Assembly: GCA_965203435.1 (NCBI GenBank)
Contig: CBDBCU010000005.1
Location: 248,001 to 312,000, forward strand
DNA: 64,000 nucleotides
Source: CBDBCU01 sp965203435
GTDB lineage: Bacteria > Chloroflexota > Dehalococcoidia > Lucifugimonadales > UBA3495
Reading direction: 5' to 3'
Notes under the pieces: generated by a model
Database searches by the model: none
The model's input: only the letters and a program-made list of their open reading frames with translations
Told to the model about the DNA's origin: nothing
Shown: positions 14,889-23,138 of the stretch, piece after piece
Layout: each line of letters starts with the position of its first letter
How positions within the stretch are numbered: position 1 is the stretch's first letter
Translations under genes and position numbers: made by a program

Positions 14889-15507
14889 CAGAGTCCCCGT
14901 TGGGGCGGCCGGGCAGGATTTGCGGCCGCATTTGCATATAGTACGCCGCCGGGTAGCCTACCCGTTCCCCCCAAGTTACCGCCTCCGGCCGCCGTGCATA
15001 CAGCCGTCGGGTAGTGCTACAGTCGCCATCGCCGATTTCGTAATCGCCGCTGTTCACATCGATGACCACCATTTTACCCCAATGCTCGGCTTCCAACTGG
15101 GGGCGGAGTTCCTCGTACCGGGCTTTCCCGATCCGCGAGATGTCGTCCTCCTCCTCCTCGGCCCAAAACAAAGCCTTGCCGTCTTGGCCCCCCTTGCTGT
15201 CGCCGGTTTCCGCCGGCAGCAGTTTCCGGAGATCCGTGCCGGGGCCGAGCGGCAGGATGTTGGGCCGCCAGGAAAAAAAGTACGCCGCCGGGTAGCCTAC
15301 CCGTTCCCCCCAGGTCATCGCCTCCGGCCGCCGCTCCAACAGACGCATCGAGGCCGTCAAGTCGTCGGAGCCGATTTCGTAATCGCCGCTGTGGACGTCG
15401 ATGACCACCATTTTGCCCCAGTGTTCCGCCTCCATTTCGGCGCGGATTTCCGCATACCGGGCTTTCCCGACCCGCTCGATGTAGTCGCCATCCTCGCCGC
15501 AAGCCAT
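14881..15507 (-). CDS. WGK/SGDYEI-domain protein, two tandem domains
   Basis: Unknown family. The 208-residue protein has two copies (about residues 9-85 and 125-205) of the domain defined by ARYxEIR, EAEHWGKMVVIDV, SGDYEIG, RRPEAxTWGERVGYPAAY. The copies are joined by a polar, acidic linker (WAEEEEDDISR). A strong AAGGAGG ribosome site precedes the ATG, and TATAAT (15549-15544) upstream marks the cassette promoter. It is the first gene of a cassette with the retropepsin gene (8-nt overlap) and the single-domain gene. The domain's constant polar core suggests a protein-protein interface. Confidence 0.65.
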   Translation of the reverse strand: MACGEDGDYIERVGKARYAEIRAEMEAEHWGKMVVIDVHSGDYEIGSDDLTASMRLLERRPEAMTWGERVGYPAAYFFSWRPNILPLGPGTDLRKLLPAETGDSKGGQDGKALFWAEEEEDDISRIGKARYEELRPQLEAEHWGKMVVIDVNSGDYEIGDGDCSTTRRLYARRPEAVTWGERVGYPAAYYMQMRPQILPGRPNGDSGD

Positions 15508-15784
15508 CGCCCTGCCTCCTTAATGCGCTTTGCCCGGCCCCGCATTATACACCCTTAACGGCCGCCCTGCCGCTAACGGCAATTGCCAATAAGGATGATT
15601 TTAACCGTTATTATTGTAACACTTCCGACGCCGATTCGGGAAAGGGATGGCAATAGCCTTTTAACCGGATAAATTTTCGGCCAGCAATCGCCCGCCCCAC
15701 CGGCTCTTTTCCCTTGGGCCGGGCAGCCGATTTTAAGGCTTGTTTCCCGGCGCCGCAAGTTCCCGGGTCTTTGCCCTCTACCCT
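15508..15784. other. intergenic stretch, no gene seen
   Basis: Between the divergent cassette and def. AT-richer than its surroundings, with runs such as TTTTAACCG and TTTTAACCGG. I see no convincing ORF, RNA or repeat other than the minus-strand -10 at 15544-15549. Confidence 0.5.
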
Positions 15785-15813
15785 TTGCCCTTTCCCCCGG
15801 TTTGGGCTATAAT
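15785..15813 (+). promoter_or_regulatory. promoter of def-cca
   Basis: TTGCCC (15785-15790), 17-bp spacer, perfect TATAAT (15808-15813). The expected start is near 15820, giving a leader of about 56 nt that includes the GGGAGG ribosome site. Confidence 0.65.
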
Positions 15814-15875
15814 TTGCCGGCGCGATTGTGCAATGCAATCAAAATGCGATTGAAACTGCCGGGAGGTAGCCCAAC

Positions 15876-16436
15876 TTGGCCCTGCTCACTATGCGCCGCG
15901 TTCCCGACCCCATCCTGCGGGAACAGGCCCGCCGCATCGCCCAAATCCCGCCCCAGCTGGCCCGCTACGCCGCCGATATGGTGGAAACCATGCACGCCGA
16001 ACACGGGGTCGGCTTGGCCGCCAATCAGGTCGGCGGCCGCCAGAAAATCGCCGTCATCCAACTGCCCGATTGGGACGAGGCCCTGGTGCTGATTAACCCG
16101 GAAATCATCCGCCGGGAGGGGGAACGGGAAGTCGAGGAGGGCTGCCTCAGCCTGCCCGGCTATCGCGGCACGGTCAAACGGGCGGAACGGGTGCGCGCCC
16201 GGGCCCGGGACTTGAACGGCAAGCTTATCCGCATTAAAGCCGAGGGGCTGCTGGCCCAAGCCTTGGAACACGAAACCGACCACCTGAACGGCATCCTTTA
16301 CATTGACCATCTGGTTTCCAGGGATAGCCTGTATAAGATAACCTACGAACCGGCCGATCCGGAAAATGGGGATGAGGATGCTCAATCCGCTCAAGAGGAA
16401 CCGGTAGCGGACACCGCCGGGAACAGTCGTAGTTAG
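15876..16436 (+). CDS. def: peptide deformylase
   Basis: Removes the N-formyl group from nascent proteins in the cytoplasm; Fe/Zn enzyme. All three signatures are intact: GVGLAANQV, EEGCLSLPG (metal Cys) and HETDHLNG (two metal His plus catalytic Glu). The 186 residues include a polar C-terminal tail beyond the core. The start is a TTG, 9 nt after GGAGG (15862-15866). The cca gene follows within 11 bp and shares the transcript; fmt, which often neighbours def, is not seen. Confidence 0.95.
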   Translation: MALLTMRRVPDPILREQARRIAQIPPQLARYAADMVETMHAEHGVGLAANQVGGRQKIAVIQLPDWDEALVLINPEIIRREGEREVEEGCLSLPGYRGTVKRAERVRARARDLNGKLIRIKAEGLLAQALEHETDHLNGILYIDHLVSRDSLYKITYEPADPENGDEDAQSAQEEPVADTAGNSRS

Positions 16437-16447
16437 GAGCGGCCGCC

Positions 16448-17995
16448 ATTCTTACCGAACTGGCCCAATTCTTTGCCGCCGCCCGGCTGCCCGAGGGCGG
16501 CCGGGCTTATCTGGTCGGCGGTTTCCTGCGGGACGCCCTGCGCGCCAGCGGCCGCAGTACGATTGACAGCTCGCCGCCGGCCGCCCATGACCTGGACTTG
16601 GCCGTCCCCCTGCTGGGCGCTGCCTTGCAGAACTTGGCCCGGGAATTGGCCGACCAATTGACCGGCGCCTATGTAGCCCTCAGCCCGGCCCGCAATGTGG
16701 CGCGCATTGTGGTCAATGCCAATGCGCCGGGACAACCGCAACAAGTCATCGACCTGGCCGGCTTTCCGGGCGGCTGGTTTCATGGCGATGACTTGACCGC
16801 CATCCACGAGGATTTGCAACTGCGGGATTTTACCGTCAACGCCCTGGCCTTGCCGCTGGACGAATGGCGGCCGGGGCCGGTTTCCGATTGGGCCGACCGC
16901 ATTATCGATCCCAACGGCGGGCGGGCTGATTTGGCGCAAAAGCGGATCCGCGCTGTCCATCCCGAAGTATTCCGGCATGATCCGGGCCGGCTGCTGCGCG
17001 GCGTCCGCTTGGCCGGGCAGTTGCAGTTTCGCCTGGAACCGGAAACGGCCCGGCAAATCCGCGCTGATGCCCCCCTGCTGGCGCGGGTTTCCCCGGAACG
17101 GGTGCGGGATGAATTGCTGCAAATCCTGGCCGCCGACCAAGCCCGGGCGCAGCTGGAAGTGCTGGATCGGCTGGATTTGCTTTGCCGCCTTATCCCGGAA
17201 CTGGCTTTGACCAAGGGCGTTGAACAGCCCCGGGCCTATCATTATTGGGATGTGTGGCAGCACCTGTTGCACACGGTAGAATATGCGGAACGGATTACCC
17301 GGGGGCATCAACATTCGGCTATCTACACCCTGGCCCCCTGGACGGCGGAGATGGCGGCGCACTTTGCCCCGGCCACGGACGGCAGTCCGCCGCGCCGCGC
17401 CCTGCTGAAACTGGCCGCCCTGCTCCACGACATCGCCAAACCGCAAACCCGCAGCGTTGACGAGGCTGGTCGCATCCGTTTTTTCGGCCATTCGGAACAG
17501 GGGGCGGCTATGACCCGGGAACGGCTGACCCAACTGCGGCTCCCATCCCGCAGCATTGCCCTGGTCAGCAAAATGGTGGAGCTGCACCTGCGCCCGGCCC
17601 AATTGCGGCCGGGGGACGAAATGCCCTCCCGCCGGGCCATTTACCGCTACTTTCGGGATGCCGGGGACGCCGCTATTGATACCATCTACCTGGCTTTAGC
17701 CGACTATCTGGCGGCCCGGGGGCCGGAGTTGGATGCTGCCGCTTGGGCCCATCACGCCGCAATGCTGACCTATGTTTTGCAGACCGGAACCGGCCAAATT
17801 TCCAATCGGCCGGCCGCCGGCCCGCCGCGACTGCTGAACGGCAACGATTTAATGCAGCATTTCGGCCTGTCGCCCGGCCCGCAAATCGGCCGCCTGCTGG
17901 CGGAATTGGCCGAGGCCCAAGCCGTCGGGGAAATAACCACCGCAGCGGCGGCGTTGGAACGGGCGGCGGCGTTGCTGGCGGCGGGTAAGGTGTAA
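16448..17995 (+). CDS. cca: CCA tRNA nucleotidyltransferase with HD domain
   Basis: Adds or repairs the 3' CCA of tRNAs. The N-terminal polymerase-beta fold shows YLVGGFLRDAL, then HDLDLAV (catalytic acidic pair), RDFTVNALALPL and the head/neck motif FRHDPGRLLRGVRLAGQL. A C-terminal HD phosphohydrolase domain (LLHDIAKP, FGHSEQGA) follows. No ATG, GTG or TTG lies upstream of the motifs: the frame is closed by a TAG at 16430-16432. AGGAG (16435-16439) stands 8 nt before an ATT at 16448, giving 515 residues, so initiation at ATT is proposed. CTG 16460 is the alternative. Both tRNAs in the window already encode CCA, so repair may be the main role. Confidence 0.9.
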   Translation: MLTELAQFFAAARLPEGGRAYLVGGFLRDALRASGRSTIDSSPPAAHDLDLAVPLLGAALQNLARELADQLTGAYVALSPARNVARIVVNANAPGQPQQVIDLAGFPGGWFHGDDLTAIHEDLQLRDFTVNALALPLDEWRPGPVSDWADRIIDPNGGRADLAQKRIRAVHPEVFRHDPGRLLRGVRLAGQLQFRLEPETARQIRADAPLLARVSPERVRDELLQILAADQARAQLEVLDRLDLLCRLIPELALTKGVEQPRAYHYWDVWQHLLHTVEYAERITRGHQHSAIYTLAPWTAEMAAHFAPATDGSPPRRALLKLAALLHDIAKPQTRSVDEAGRIRFFGHSEQGAAMTRERLTQLRLPSRSIALVSKMVELHLRPAQLRPGDEMPSRRAIYRYFRDAGDAAIDTIYLALADYLAARGPELDAAAWAHHAAMLTYVLQTGTGQISNRPAAGPPRLLNGNDLMQHFGLSPGPQIGRLLAELAEAQAVGEITTAAAALERAAALLAAGKV

Positions 17996-18077
17996 CCCCA
18001 GGACAAGTCACCATCAGTCAGAGTTCCCCGAATACGCCGATGGCTTGGGGATTGGCTGTAGGGGTGGAATGTATCTG

Positions 18078-18118
18078 GGAAATACCGGCGGCGGCCGGGG
18101 CTTGCCGCCGGTATTTCC
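18078..18118. terminator. 15-bp perfect hairpin between cca and parA
   Basis: GGAAATACCGGCGGC (18078-18092) pairs perfectly with GCCGCCGGTATTTCC (18104-18118) across an 11-nt loop. It lacks a T-run, so it is either a cca terminator that needs Rho or an operator/mRNA structure for the parA pair, whose -10 lies 8 bp downstream. Confidence 0.5.
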
Positions 18119-18125
18119 ATTAAGG

Positions 18126-18131
18126 TATAGT
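18126..18131 (+). promoter_or_regulatory. -10 box of parA pair
   Basis: TATAGT at 18126-18131. The start would fall near 18138 and the GGGAG ribosome site at 18155-18159 precedes the GTG start. No clear -35: that position would lie inside the right arm of the hairpin at 18104-18118. Confidence 0.45.
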
Positions 18132-18166
18132 GGTCGAAAGTAAGTAAGCGGCACGGGAGCGCAGCG

Positions 18167-19096
18167 GTGAAAATCGTTTCGGTAATCAACTACAAGGGCG
18201 GCGTCGGCAAAACCACCGTCGTTGCCAACCTTGCCGCTGAAATGGCGTGGCGGGGGGAACGGGTCTTGCTGATTGACCTGGATCCGCAGGCCAGCCTCAC
18301 CTTTTCTTTCCTTGATGTGGGCGTCTGGCGGCACAATTACGCCGACAACAGGACCATCCGCAACTGGTACGACGCCTATATCGACCAAGACTTGAACCTT
18401 GCCCTGCCCTCGCTTATTGTCCGGCCGCGGCCGATAAACCGGACTGTCAGTGAAAGCGAGACCCCGGGCAATGTTGACCTGCTTTGCTCGCACTTGTCTC
18501 TGATTAACATAGACTTGGAGTTGGCGACTCGTCTTGCCGGTGCTGGCCCCCGGCAGAGCCGAAACAATTTCCTGCGATTGCACGCCCGGTTGCGCGACGG
18601 GTTGGAGACCCCGGCGATCCAGGAAAATTATGATTATGTCCTGATTGACTGTCCGCCGAACTTCAACATCGTAACGAAAACGGCGATTGTCGCCAGCGAC
18701 CGGGTGCTGATACCGACTATCCCGGATTATTTGTCCACGTTGGGCATTAGCCAGTTGGAGCGTCATATCGCCGAGCTGGTTAGTGATTTTAACGAATACG
18801 CCGGGCAAGCCGGCGCGCTGGACTACGCCCCCACGGCTCCGTCCATTATGGGCGTAATACCAACTATGGTGCAGATCCATGCCGGCCGCCCGATTAACGC
18901 CCACTCCACCTTTATTGAGCGTATCCGGCGCACCGGATTGCCGGTGTTTGACCGGTTCATCCGCCGCGTTAATACCACATACGGGACCGCCCCGCAGTAT
19001 GGCGTACCGGTGGTACTGGGCAGTGTACGCGGCCGGCTGACCCAAGCCGAGGAGGAGCTGGTAGAATTAACCGCGGAGTTCTTTAACCGGGTTTAA
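18167..19096 (+). CDS. ParA/MinD-type ATPase (orphan)
   Basis: Deviant Walker A KGGVGKTT near residue 11, LLIDLDPQASLTF (A' motif) and VLIDCPPNFN (Walker B) identify a ParA-superfamily ATPase of 309 residues. There is no N-terminal DNA-binding domain, so it is the short, single-domain type that pattern-forms on nucleoid DNA. GTG start with GGGAG 7 nt upstream. The next gene (19111) follows after 14 bp with its own ribosome site and is probably the partner. No parB and no parS-like palindrome are visible, so chromosome partitioning is less likely than positioning of another cargo. Confidence 0.85.
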   Translation: MKIVSVINYKGGVGKTTVVANLAAEMAWRGERVLLIDLDPQASLTFSFLDVGVWRHNYADNRTIRNWYDAYIDQDLNLALPSLIVRPRPINRTVSESETPGNVDLLCSHLSLINIDLELATRLAGAGPRQSRNNFLRLHARLRDGLETPAIQENYDYVLIDCPPNFNIVTKTAIVASDRVLIPTIPDYLSTLGISQLERHIAELVSDFNEYAGQAGALDYAPTAPSIMGVIPTMVQIHAGRPINAHSTFIERIRRTGLPVFDRFIRRVNTTYGTAPQYGVPVVLGSVRGRLTQAEEELVELTAEFFNRV

Positions 19097-19110
19097 GAGG
19101 ACGGTTCCTT

Positions 19111-19527
19111 ATGCATGAGTCGAAACAAGCCATCGCCAACCTGTTCGCTGCCTTTGCGGAGGCCCTGAACGCTATGGATGACCAGGAGTTTGACCTGCTC
19201 CTCCGCGGCGAGGCCAAGTTGCGCTTGGTGGAAAAGCGGCCGGGCAAGAACGGCAAAAATGGCCGTCGGTTGACCGCTCCGCCCTTGAGCGATGCCCTTC
19301 CGGAGTTGGCGCAGAAGTTCCAAGCCGCGGCCTCTCGCGAGGAAGCGGCCGCCCTGCTGGCCGCCATCGCCAAGCCCCGGCGCAAGGAAACCCTGTTGCT
19401 CCTGGCCCAGGAGTTCAGCGTCAACGCGACGGCGCGGGACAGCATTGAGCGGATTGAGCGGCAGTTGATCGAGAATGTAGTGGGGGCGCGCCTGGCCGCC
19501 GAGGCCATCCAGACGGTGGCTTTTTAG
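19111..19527 (+). CDS. small helical partner of the ParA-like ATPase
   Basis: Unrecognised family, 138 residues, predicted all-helical and charged. The N-terminal NLFAAFAEALNAMDDQEFDL is followed by a basic linker (VEKRPGKNGKNGRR, about residues 49-62) and a helical C-terminal half rich in Ala/Glu/Arg (REEAAALLAAIAKP, RIERQLIENVV). A basic stretch of this kind is how ParB or McdB-type partners stimulate ParA ATPases, but this is inference. AGAGGA ribosome site. It ends convergently with the PIG-L gene, overlapping it by 4 bp. Confidence 0.55.
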   Translation: MHESKQAIANLFAAFAEALNAMDDQEFDLLLRGEAKLRLVEKRPGKNGKNGRRLTAPPLSDALPELAQKFQAAASREEAAALLAAIAKPRRKETLLLLAQEFSVNATARDSIERIERQLIENVVGARLAAEAIQTVAF

Positions 19528-20405
19528 CCGCCATCCCTCGCCACCCCGTCAAAAAAATCCCCGCTTACCCGTTCCCCGTCCACTGCCGGCGGCCAGGCCC
19601 GGATGTAGTATTCCCGGCCCAGGATGCGCTGCGCCGCCGGGCGGGGGACGCGGTCATAAGGCCAGTCAGCGGCGACTTGCGTGCGGTGGCTGAGGATGCA
19701 GCCCATCTTTAACTCCAGCCAATCGGATACATCCAACTCCAGGTTGATGTCCTCCGGGGGCGCGCCGTCGTTAACCCGGTTCGGGTCGGGCAAGGGAAAG
19801 TCAATCCCCGCCGCCCGCAGGGTCTGCGCCCATTCCATCCGAAAGCCGCGCGGCCGGGCGCTGTAAAACAGGCGCTGCGGCATCCACGGCGTTACCCCAT
19901 TGACCAGCTGCTGCGGATAGGCCGCCGGATTGCCGGCCTGCTGAAAGGCCGCCGTAGCGTGATGGCAGATGGCAATGTGGTCGGGATGGCCGTACAATCC
20001 CGCCGGGTCAAAGGTCAATACCACCTGCGGACGGAAACGGCGGATTTCCGCGGTCAGCCGTTCCACTACGGCGGCGGCCGGGGCGTTGACGAAAGCGTTG
20101 GGGTGGGCATTGGCCGGCGTCCCGTCCATTCCGGAGTCCCGCCAGCCCAGCAGGATATGGTCGCGCAAGCCCAGGATGCGGACGGCCCGGGCCAGTTCCG
20201 CCCGCCGCACCGCGCCCAGGGTTTCCCGGGTAGCCGCCCCGGGCTGGCGGATTTCCCCCTCCTCGCCCAGCGTGGCGGTAATCAGGCGGATGGCTACGCC
20301 CCGGGCGGCGTGGGCGGCCAAAGCCCCGCCCACCGGAAAAGCTTCATCATCCGGATGGGCAAAGCAGGCCAGCAGGCGGCGGTCAGCAACGGCGGAATCG
20401 GGCAT
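19524..20405 (-). CDS. PIG-L/LmbE family deacetylase
   Basis: Zinc-dependent N-acetylglucosaminyl-type de-N-acetylase family, 293 residues. AHPDDEAFPVGG (zinc His and catalytic Asp) near residue 16 and GLYGHPDHIAICHHA near 136 are the diagnostic motifs. The family includes mycothiol MshB, Mca and bacillithiol BshB; the extended C-terminal half (LELDVSDWLELKMGCILSHRTQ) resembles the MshB/Mca branch, but no other thiol-biosynthesis gene is near. ATG with GGGGGACA upstream. Cytoplasmic; the substrate is not determinable here. Confidence 0.85.
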   Translation of the reverse strand: MPDSAVADRRLLACFAHPDDEAFPVGGALAAHAARGVAIRLITATLGEEGEIRQPGAATRETLGAVRRAELARAVRILGLRDHILLGWRDSGMDGTPANAHPNAFVNAPAAAVVERLTAEIRRFRPQVVLTFDPAGLYGHPDHIAICHHATAAFQQAGNPAAYPQQLVNGVTPWMPQRLFYSARPRGFRMEWAQTLRAAGIDFPLPDPNRVNDGAPPEDINLELDVSDWLELKMGCILSHRTQVAADWPYDRVPRPAAQRILGREYYIRAWPPAVDGERVSGDFFDGVARDGG

Positions 20406-20430
20406 AGCGGTTTTGTCCCCCGGTTTAATT

Positions 20431-20460
20431 TACATAGATGGGCCGGATAGACCGGATTTT
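20431..20460. repeat. degenerate R4 half
   Basis: TACATAGATGGGCCGGATAG resembles one R4 arm with several substitutions; no facing arm is seen. Confidence 0.55.
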
Positions 20461-20482
20461 GTTGGCTTGGGGCCAAGCCGGG

Positions 20483-21001
20483 TTAGCCCGTCGGGGATGG
20501 ACCGCTCAAAGCCAGCAGGGTTATTCCGGTCAGGACGGAAACCATGCTTAACCAGAACGCATAACGCACCAGTCGCATTTTGGAACTGGCAATCCGGGAG
20601 ACCCGATAAATCTGCTCCAAGAGCTGGCGCTCAATTTCGGCGGTGTCCATAGCCATGGCGGCGGCGGTGAACTGCTGGACATCCATCCCGGCCACATCCT
20701 CAAAATAGATGAGGGATTGGCCGGTCTTGGGCGTAGCCGGCGCATAGACCAATACCGCCAAGACGACCGCCGCCAAGGCGGAAAGGATATACGCTAGCCC
20801 GGCCACGGTGACGGCGAAACCGACAACGCCGACCGGGTCCTTGGCGATAGCCGGAGCCACCTGATCCAGCAGCCGGGTAGCCAGCGCGCCGGCCAGCACA
20901 AACTGCAAAGCCAGCACCGCCCCGGCCTTGGTGTCCGCCATCCGCGTAAAGCCGATGACCCGGGACAAGGATTCGTAGTGGGAATGCAAACGGGTTTCCA
21001 T
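20483..21001 (-). CDS. pycTM: Pycsar effector, PycTM-type membrane protein
   Basis: Predicted membrane effector of a Pycsar anti-phage system, 172 residues. The N-terminal signature FTRMADTKAGAVLALQFVLA, a second hydrophobic segment (about 58-85), the central SLIYFEDVAGMDVQQF, the helical EIERQLLEQIYRVSRIASSK and a C-terminal membrane helix match the PycTM family (Pfam Pycsar effector). In characterised systems cyclic UMP or CMP made by the cyclase triggers the effector to damage the membrane and stop phage spread. It starts 1 nt after the cyclase stop, with GGGAGG spanning that stop, so the two are cotranslated. Confidence 0.85.
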   Translation of the reverse strand: METRLHSHYESLSRVIGFTRMADTKAGAVLALQFVLAGALATRLLDQVAPAIAKDPVGVVGFAVTVAGLAYILSALAAVVLAVLVYAPATPKTGQSLIYFEDVAGMDVQQFTAAAMAMDTAEIERQLLEQIYRVSRIASSKMRLVRYAFWLSMVSVLTGITLLALSGPSPTG

Positions 21002-21002
21002 G

Positions 21003-21809
21003 TTACCCTCCCGGCTTTTGCCCGGTTATTAGAGTTTCGCAGAACGCGACGCCGTGGCGGTCGCACCACTTAGCGCTGCGCTGGTAGATCTGGTCGATGT
21101 CAAGGTACAACTGCTTGGGGGCCGCTTTCTTGCGCCACAAGTCAGCCCCTTGCCGTCGGGCCGTACAGCTGCAAGGCATCAGCAAGGCTTGCTGGCGCAC
21201 TTTGGAAAATTGCTTGTACCGGGCAAATACCCGATCGGATACGACTATCTGATTGGCGTCAGCCAGCGAACTCAGCTTGGCCGCCACGTTCACCGGCTCG
21301 TCAGTCCAGACTTCGTTTTGCCCCGCTGCTTTGGAACCGAGGCGGCGAACCAGCACGGTTCCCTGATCGATACCAATGCCGGCCGTGAGCGGCCAGTCGC
21401 TCGACGCATCCTTACGGAACTGCGGCGCAACTACATCCTCGACCAGGGTTCGCATCGTTATGGCGCAGGCCGCGGCGCGGAACATCGAGCCTTTGCCGCT
21501 GAACAGGCCAAATGCGGCGTCTCCTTGCACTTCTACATACCTGGCCTCGAACCGATCGAGAGTTATCGACATAGCCCTCGAAAAGTAGTTGAGGGCCACA
21601 GTTGGCGCGCGGCGATTTTGAGCCGCGCTCAACTCAGTCGAGCGATTCAGGTCGGCAAAGACCGCCGTAACATTGGGTATCTGAAACCACAGACCCCGAT
21701 GAGCCGGGCCGGTTTCAGGTACATCGTCGACGGTAACAATTTTCACGCCCAGCTCCGACTGCTGAGCGAGCTGCGCCGCGACATCCGCCTTTACTTGGTC
21801 TAGTTTCAT
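21003..21809 (-). CDS. pycC: Pycsar pyrimidine cyclase, class III nucleotidyl cyclase
   Basis: 268-residue single-domain class III cyclase. TAVFADLNRSTEL carries the first metal Asp and VEVQGDAAFGLF the second; a later segment AGQNEVWTDEPVNVAAKLSS is characteristic of the PycC-type cyclases rather than classical adenylate cyclases. No sensor or membrane domain is fused. Coupling to a PycTM gene makes cUMP or cCMP synthesis on phage infection the likely role; which pyrimidine is used cannot be read from sequence. The C-terminal part has a Cys-containing insert (LLMPCSCTARRQG) of unknown meaning. GGGAGGTGAAAGG precedes the ATG. Confidence 0.85.
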   Translation of the reverse strand: MKLDQVKADVAAQLAQQSELGVKIVTVDDVPETGPAHRGLWFQIPNVTAVFADLNRSTELSAAQNRRAPTVALNYFSRAMSITLDRFEARYVEVQGDAAFGLFSGKGSMFRAAACAITMRTLVEDVVAPQFRKDASSDWPLTAGIGIDQGTVLVRRLGSKAAGQNEVWTDEPVNVAAKLSSLADANQIVVSDRVFARYKQFSKVRQQALLMPCSCTARRQGADLWRKKAAPKQLYLDIDQIYQRSAKWCDRHGVAFCETLITGQKPGG

Positions 21810-21833
21810 CCTTTCACCTCCCTTTGCATACCC

Positions 21834-23033
21834 CTACGAAAAGCCACAGGGCGTCCAGGGTTGTAGGGGGCTGGCAAACATTCCGTCGGCTTGCCGCAGG
21901 GCGCCGGGGGTGTGTTCCGCTACCCGGCCGGCTTGGGCTAGGGTGCTGAAAGTTACCGCGCCCAGGTAGGCGGCGGCCAAGGCATCCACCGCCAGGGTCA
22001 AATCCGGAGCGGCGGCGGACGGATGGCAGACCGCCCCCTCCGGCGCCGTTTCCAACGCAAAGCGGCCTTGATTCCAGGGGCAGGTGTCATCCCGCAGTTC
22101 CAGGATTAAGCGGCCGCTTTGGGGATAGCTCCGCAATTGCAGAGCGGCGGCGGCGTCCACCAGGCGCAGCCACAAGCCATCCCGGGGAATGCGCTGCAAA
22201 CGGCGGGGGTCGGCCAGCATCCAGGGCAGGGGGTCATCCCCCGGCCGCCGCAGGGCTTTGGCGCTGCTGATTAAATCCAGGTCAAAGCAGAACCGCCACA
22301 GGGCGGCGGCGGCGTTGGCCGTCGCCGCCATCAATTCCTGCACGATTAGCGTTCCCTCGGCGGTGCGATAGCTGGCATAGCCCTCGTCCCGGCCCCCCTC
22401 GGCATAGACCGCATAAAAGCGTCCGCCCCGGCCGCCGGCCCTATGTTCCGGGTGATTGGCCTCCTCCTGCCACTTGTAAGCCGGTTTCGGAAAGACGCCG
22501 GGGCGGTCGAGGGTACTGCGGCGGAAAATATCCGGCAGTTCCCGGCCAATAGCCGCCGGCTCGATAAAGCGGATTTGCCCGGGAGTTTCCCGGTTCTGGG
22601 CGTAGGCGGTATGGGGGCGGTCAATGGCCCAGGTTTCATAAATTGTCGCCACGCCGTAGCCAAAGCGGCCGTAGATGGCGCTTTCCGAGGCGAACAGGGC
22701 GGCCAGAGTTTCCCCCCGTGCATAAACCTCTTGCAGCTGCCGCAGCATCATCCGGGTCATCAGGCCGCGGCGGCGGTGGGTCGGCTGCACCGCCACATTG
22801 GAAACGCCGGCCACGACCGCCGACCGGCCGCCGGGCAGAGACATTTCCCGCCGGTGGGAATGGGCGCCGCCGACGATGCTGCCATCCGGCTCCACCACGG
22901 CCAGGGAGCGGGACAGGTCAAAGTGCGGCCGCAGCTCGTCCGGATCGTGGGCCAGGCGATTGCCGTGGGCCCGGGATTCGGCCCGCAGCCAGGGCTCGAA
23001 CTCGGCATCGGTAACGGGTCGCATTTCCGCCAT
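21834..23033 (-). CDS. Eis-like GNAT N-acetyltransferase with SCP2-type C-terminus
   Basis: 399-residue protein with an N-terminal GNAT domain (acetyl-CoA loop VQPTHRRRGLMTRMM, about residues 81-95), a second GNAT-like middle region and a C-terminal sterol-carrier-like domain, the layout of Mycobacterium Eis and relatives. Such enzymes acetylate amines, including aminoglycosides or lysine side chains; the substrate here is unknown. It starts at ATG 23033 without a good ribosome site; ATG 23024 (MRPVTDAEF) is also possible. It lies upstream of the Pycsar pair on the same strand, 24 bp from pycC, so they might be co-transcribed. Confidence 0.8.
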   Translation of the reverse strand: MAEMRPVTDAEFEPWLRAESRAHGNRLAHDPDELRPHFDLSRSLAVVEPDGSIVGGAHSHRREMSLPGGRSAVVAGVSNVAVQPTHRRRGLMTRMMLRQLQEVYARGETLAALFASESAIYGRFGYGVATIYETWAIDRPHTAYAQNRETPGQIRFIEPAAIGRELPDIFRRSTLDRPGVFPKPAYKWQEEANHPEHRAGGRGGRFYAVYAEGGRDEGYASYRTAEGTLIVQELMAATANAAAALWRFCFDLDLISSAKALRRPGDDPLPWMLADPRRLQRIPRDGLWLRLVDAAAALQLRSYPQSGRLILELRDDTCPWNQGRFALETAPEGAVCHPSAAAPDLTLAVDALAAAYLGAVTFSTLAQAGRVAEHTPGALRQADGMFASPLQPWTPCGFS

Positions 23034-23138
23034 ATCGGGATACGCTCTCTTTAGGGTCAGTTCCAGGGGATGGCGGATGAATTATAAGGCATTAGGCCAA
23101 GTTTTGCATCCCCGGCCGGCAACATTCCCGTACCTTGC

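Noticed and set aside
18078..18118. parS-like centromere for the ParA gene
   Set aside because: A single perfect hairpin with a long loop and no repeated copies; better explained as a terminator or mRNA structure.
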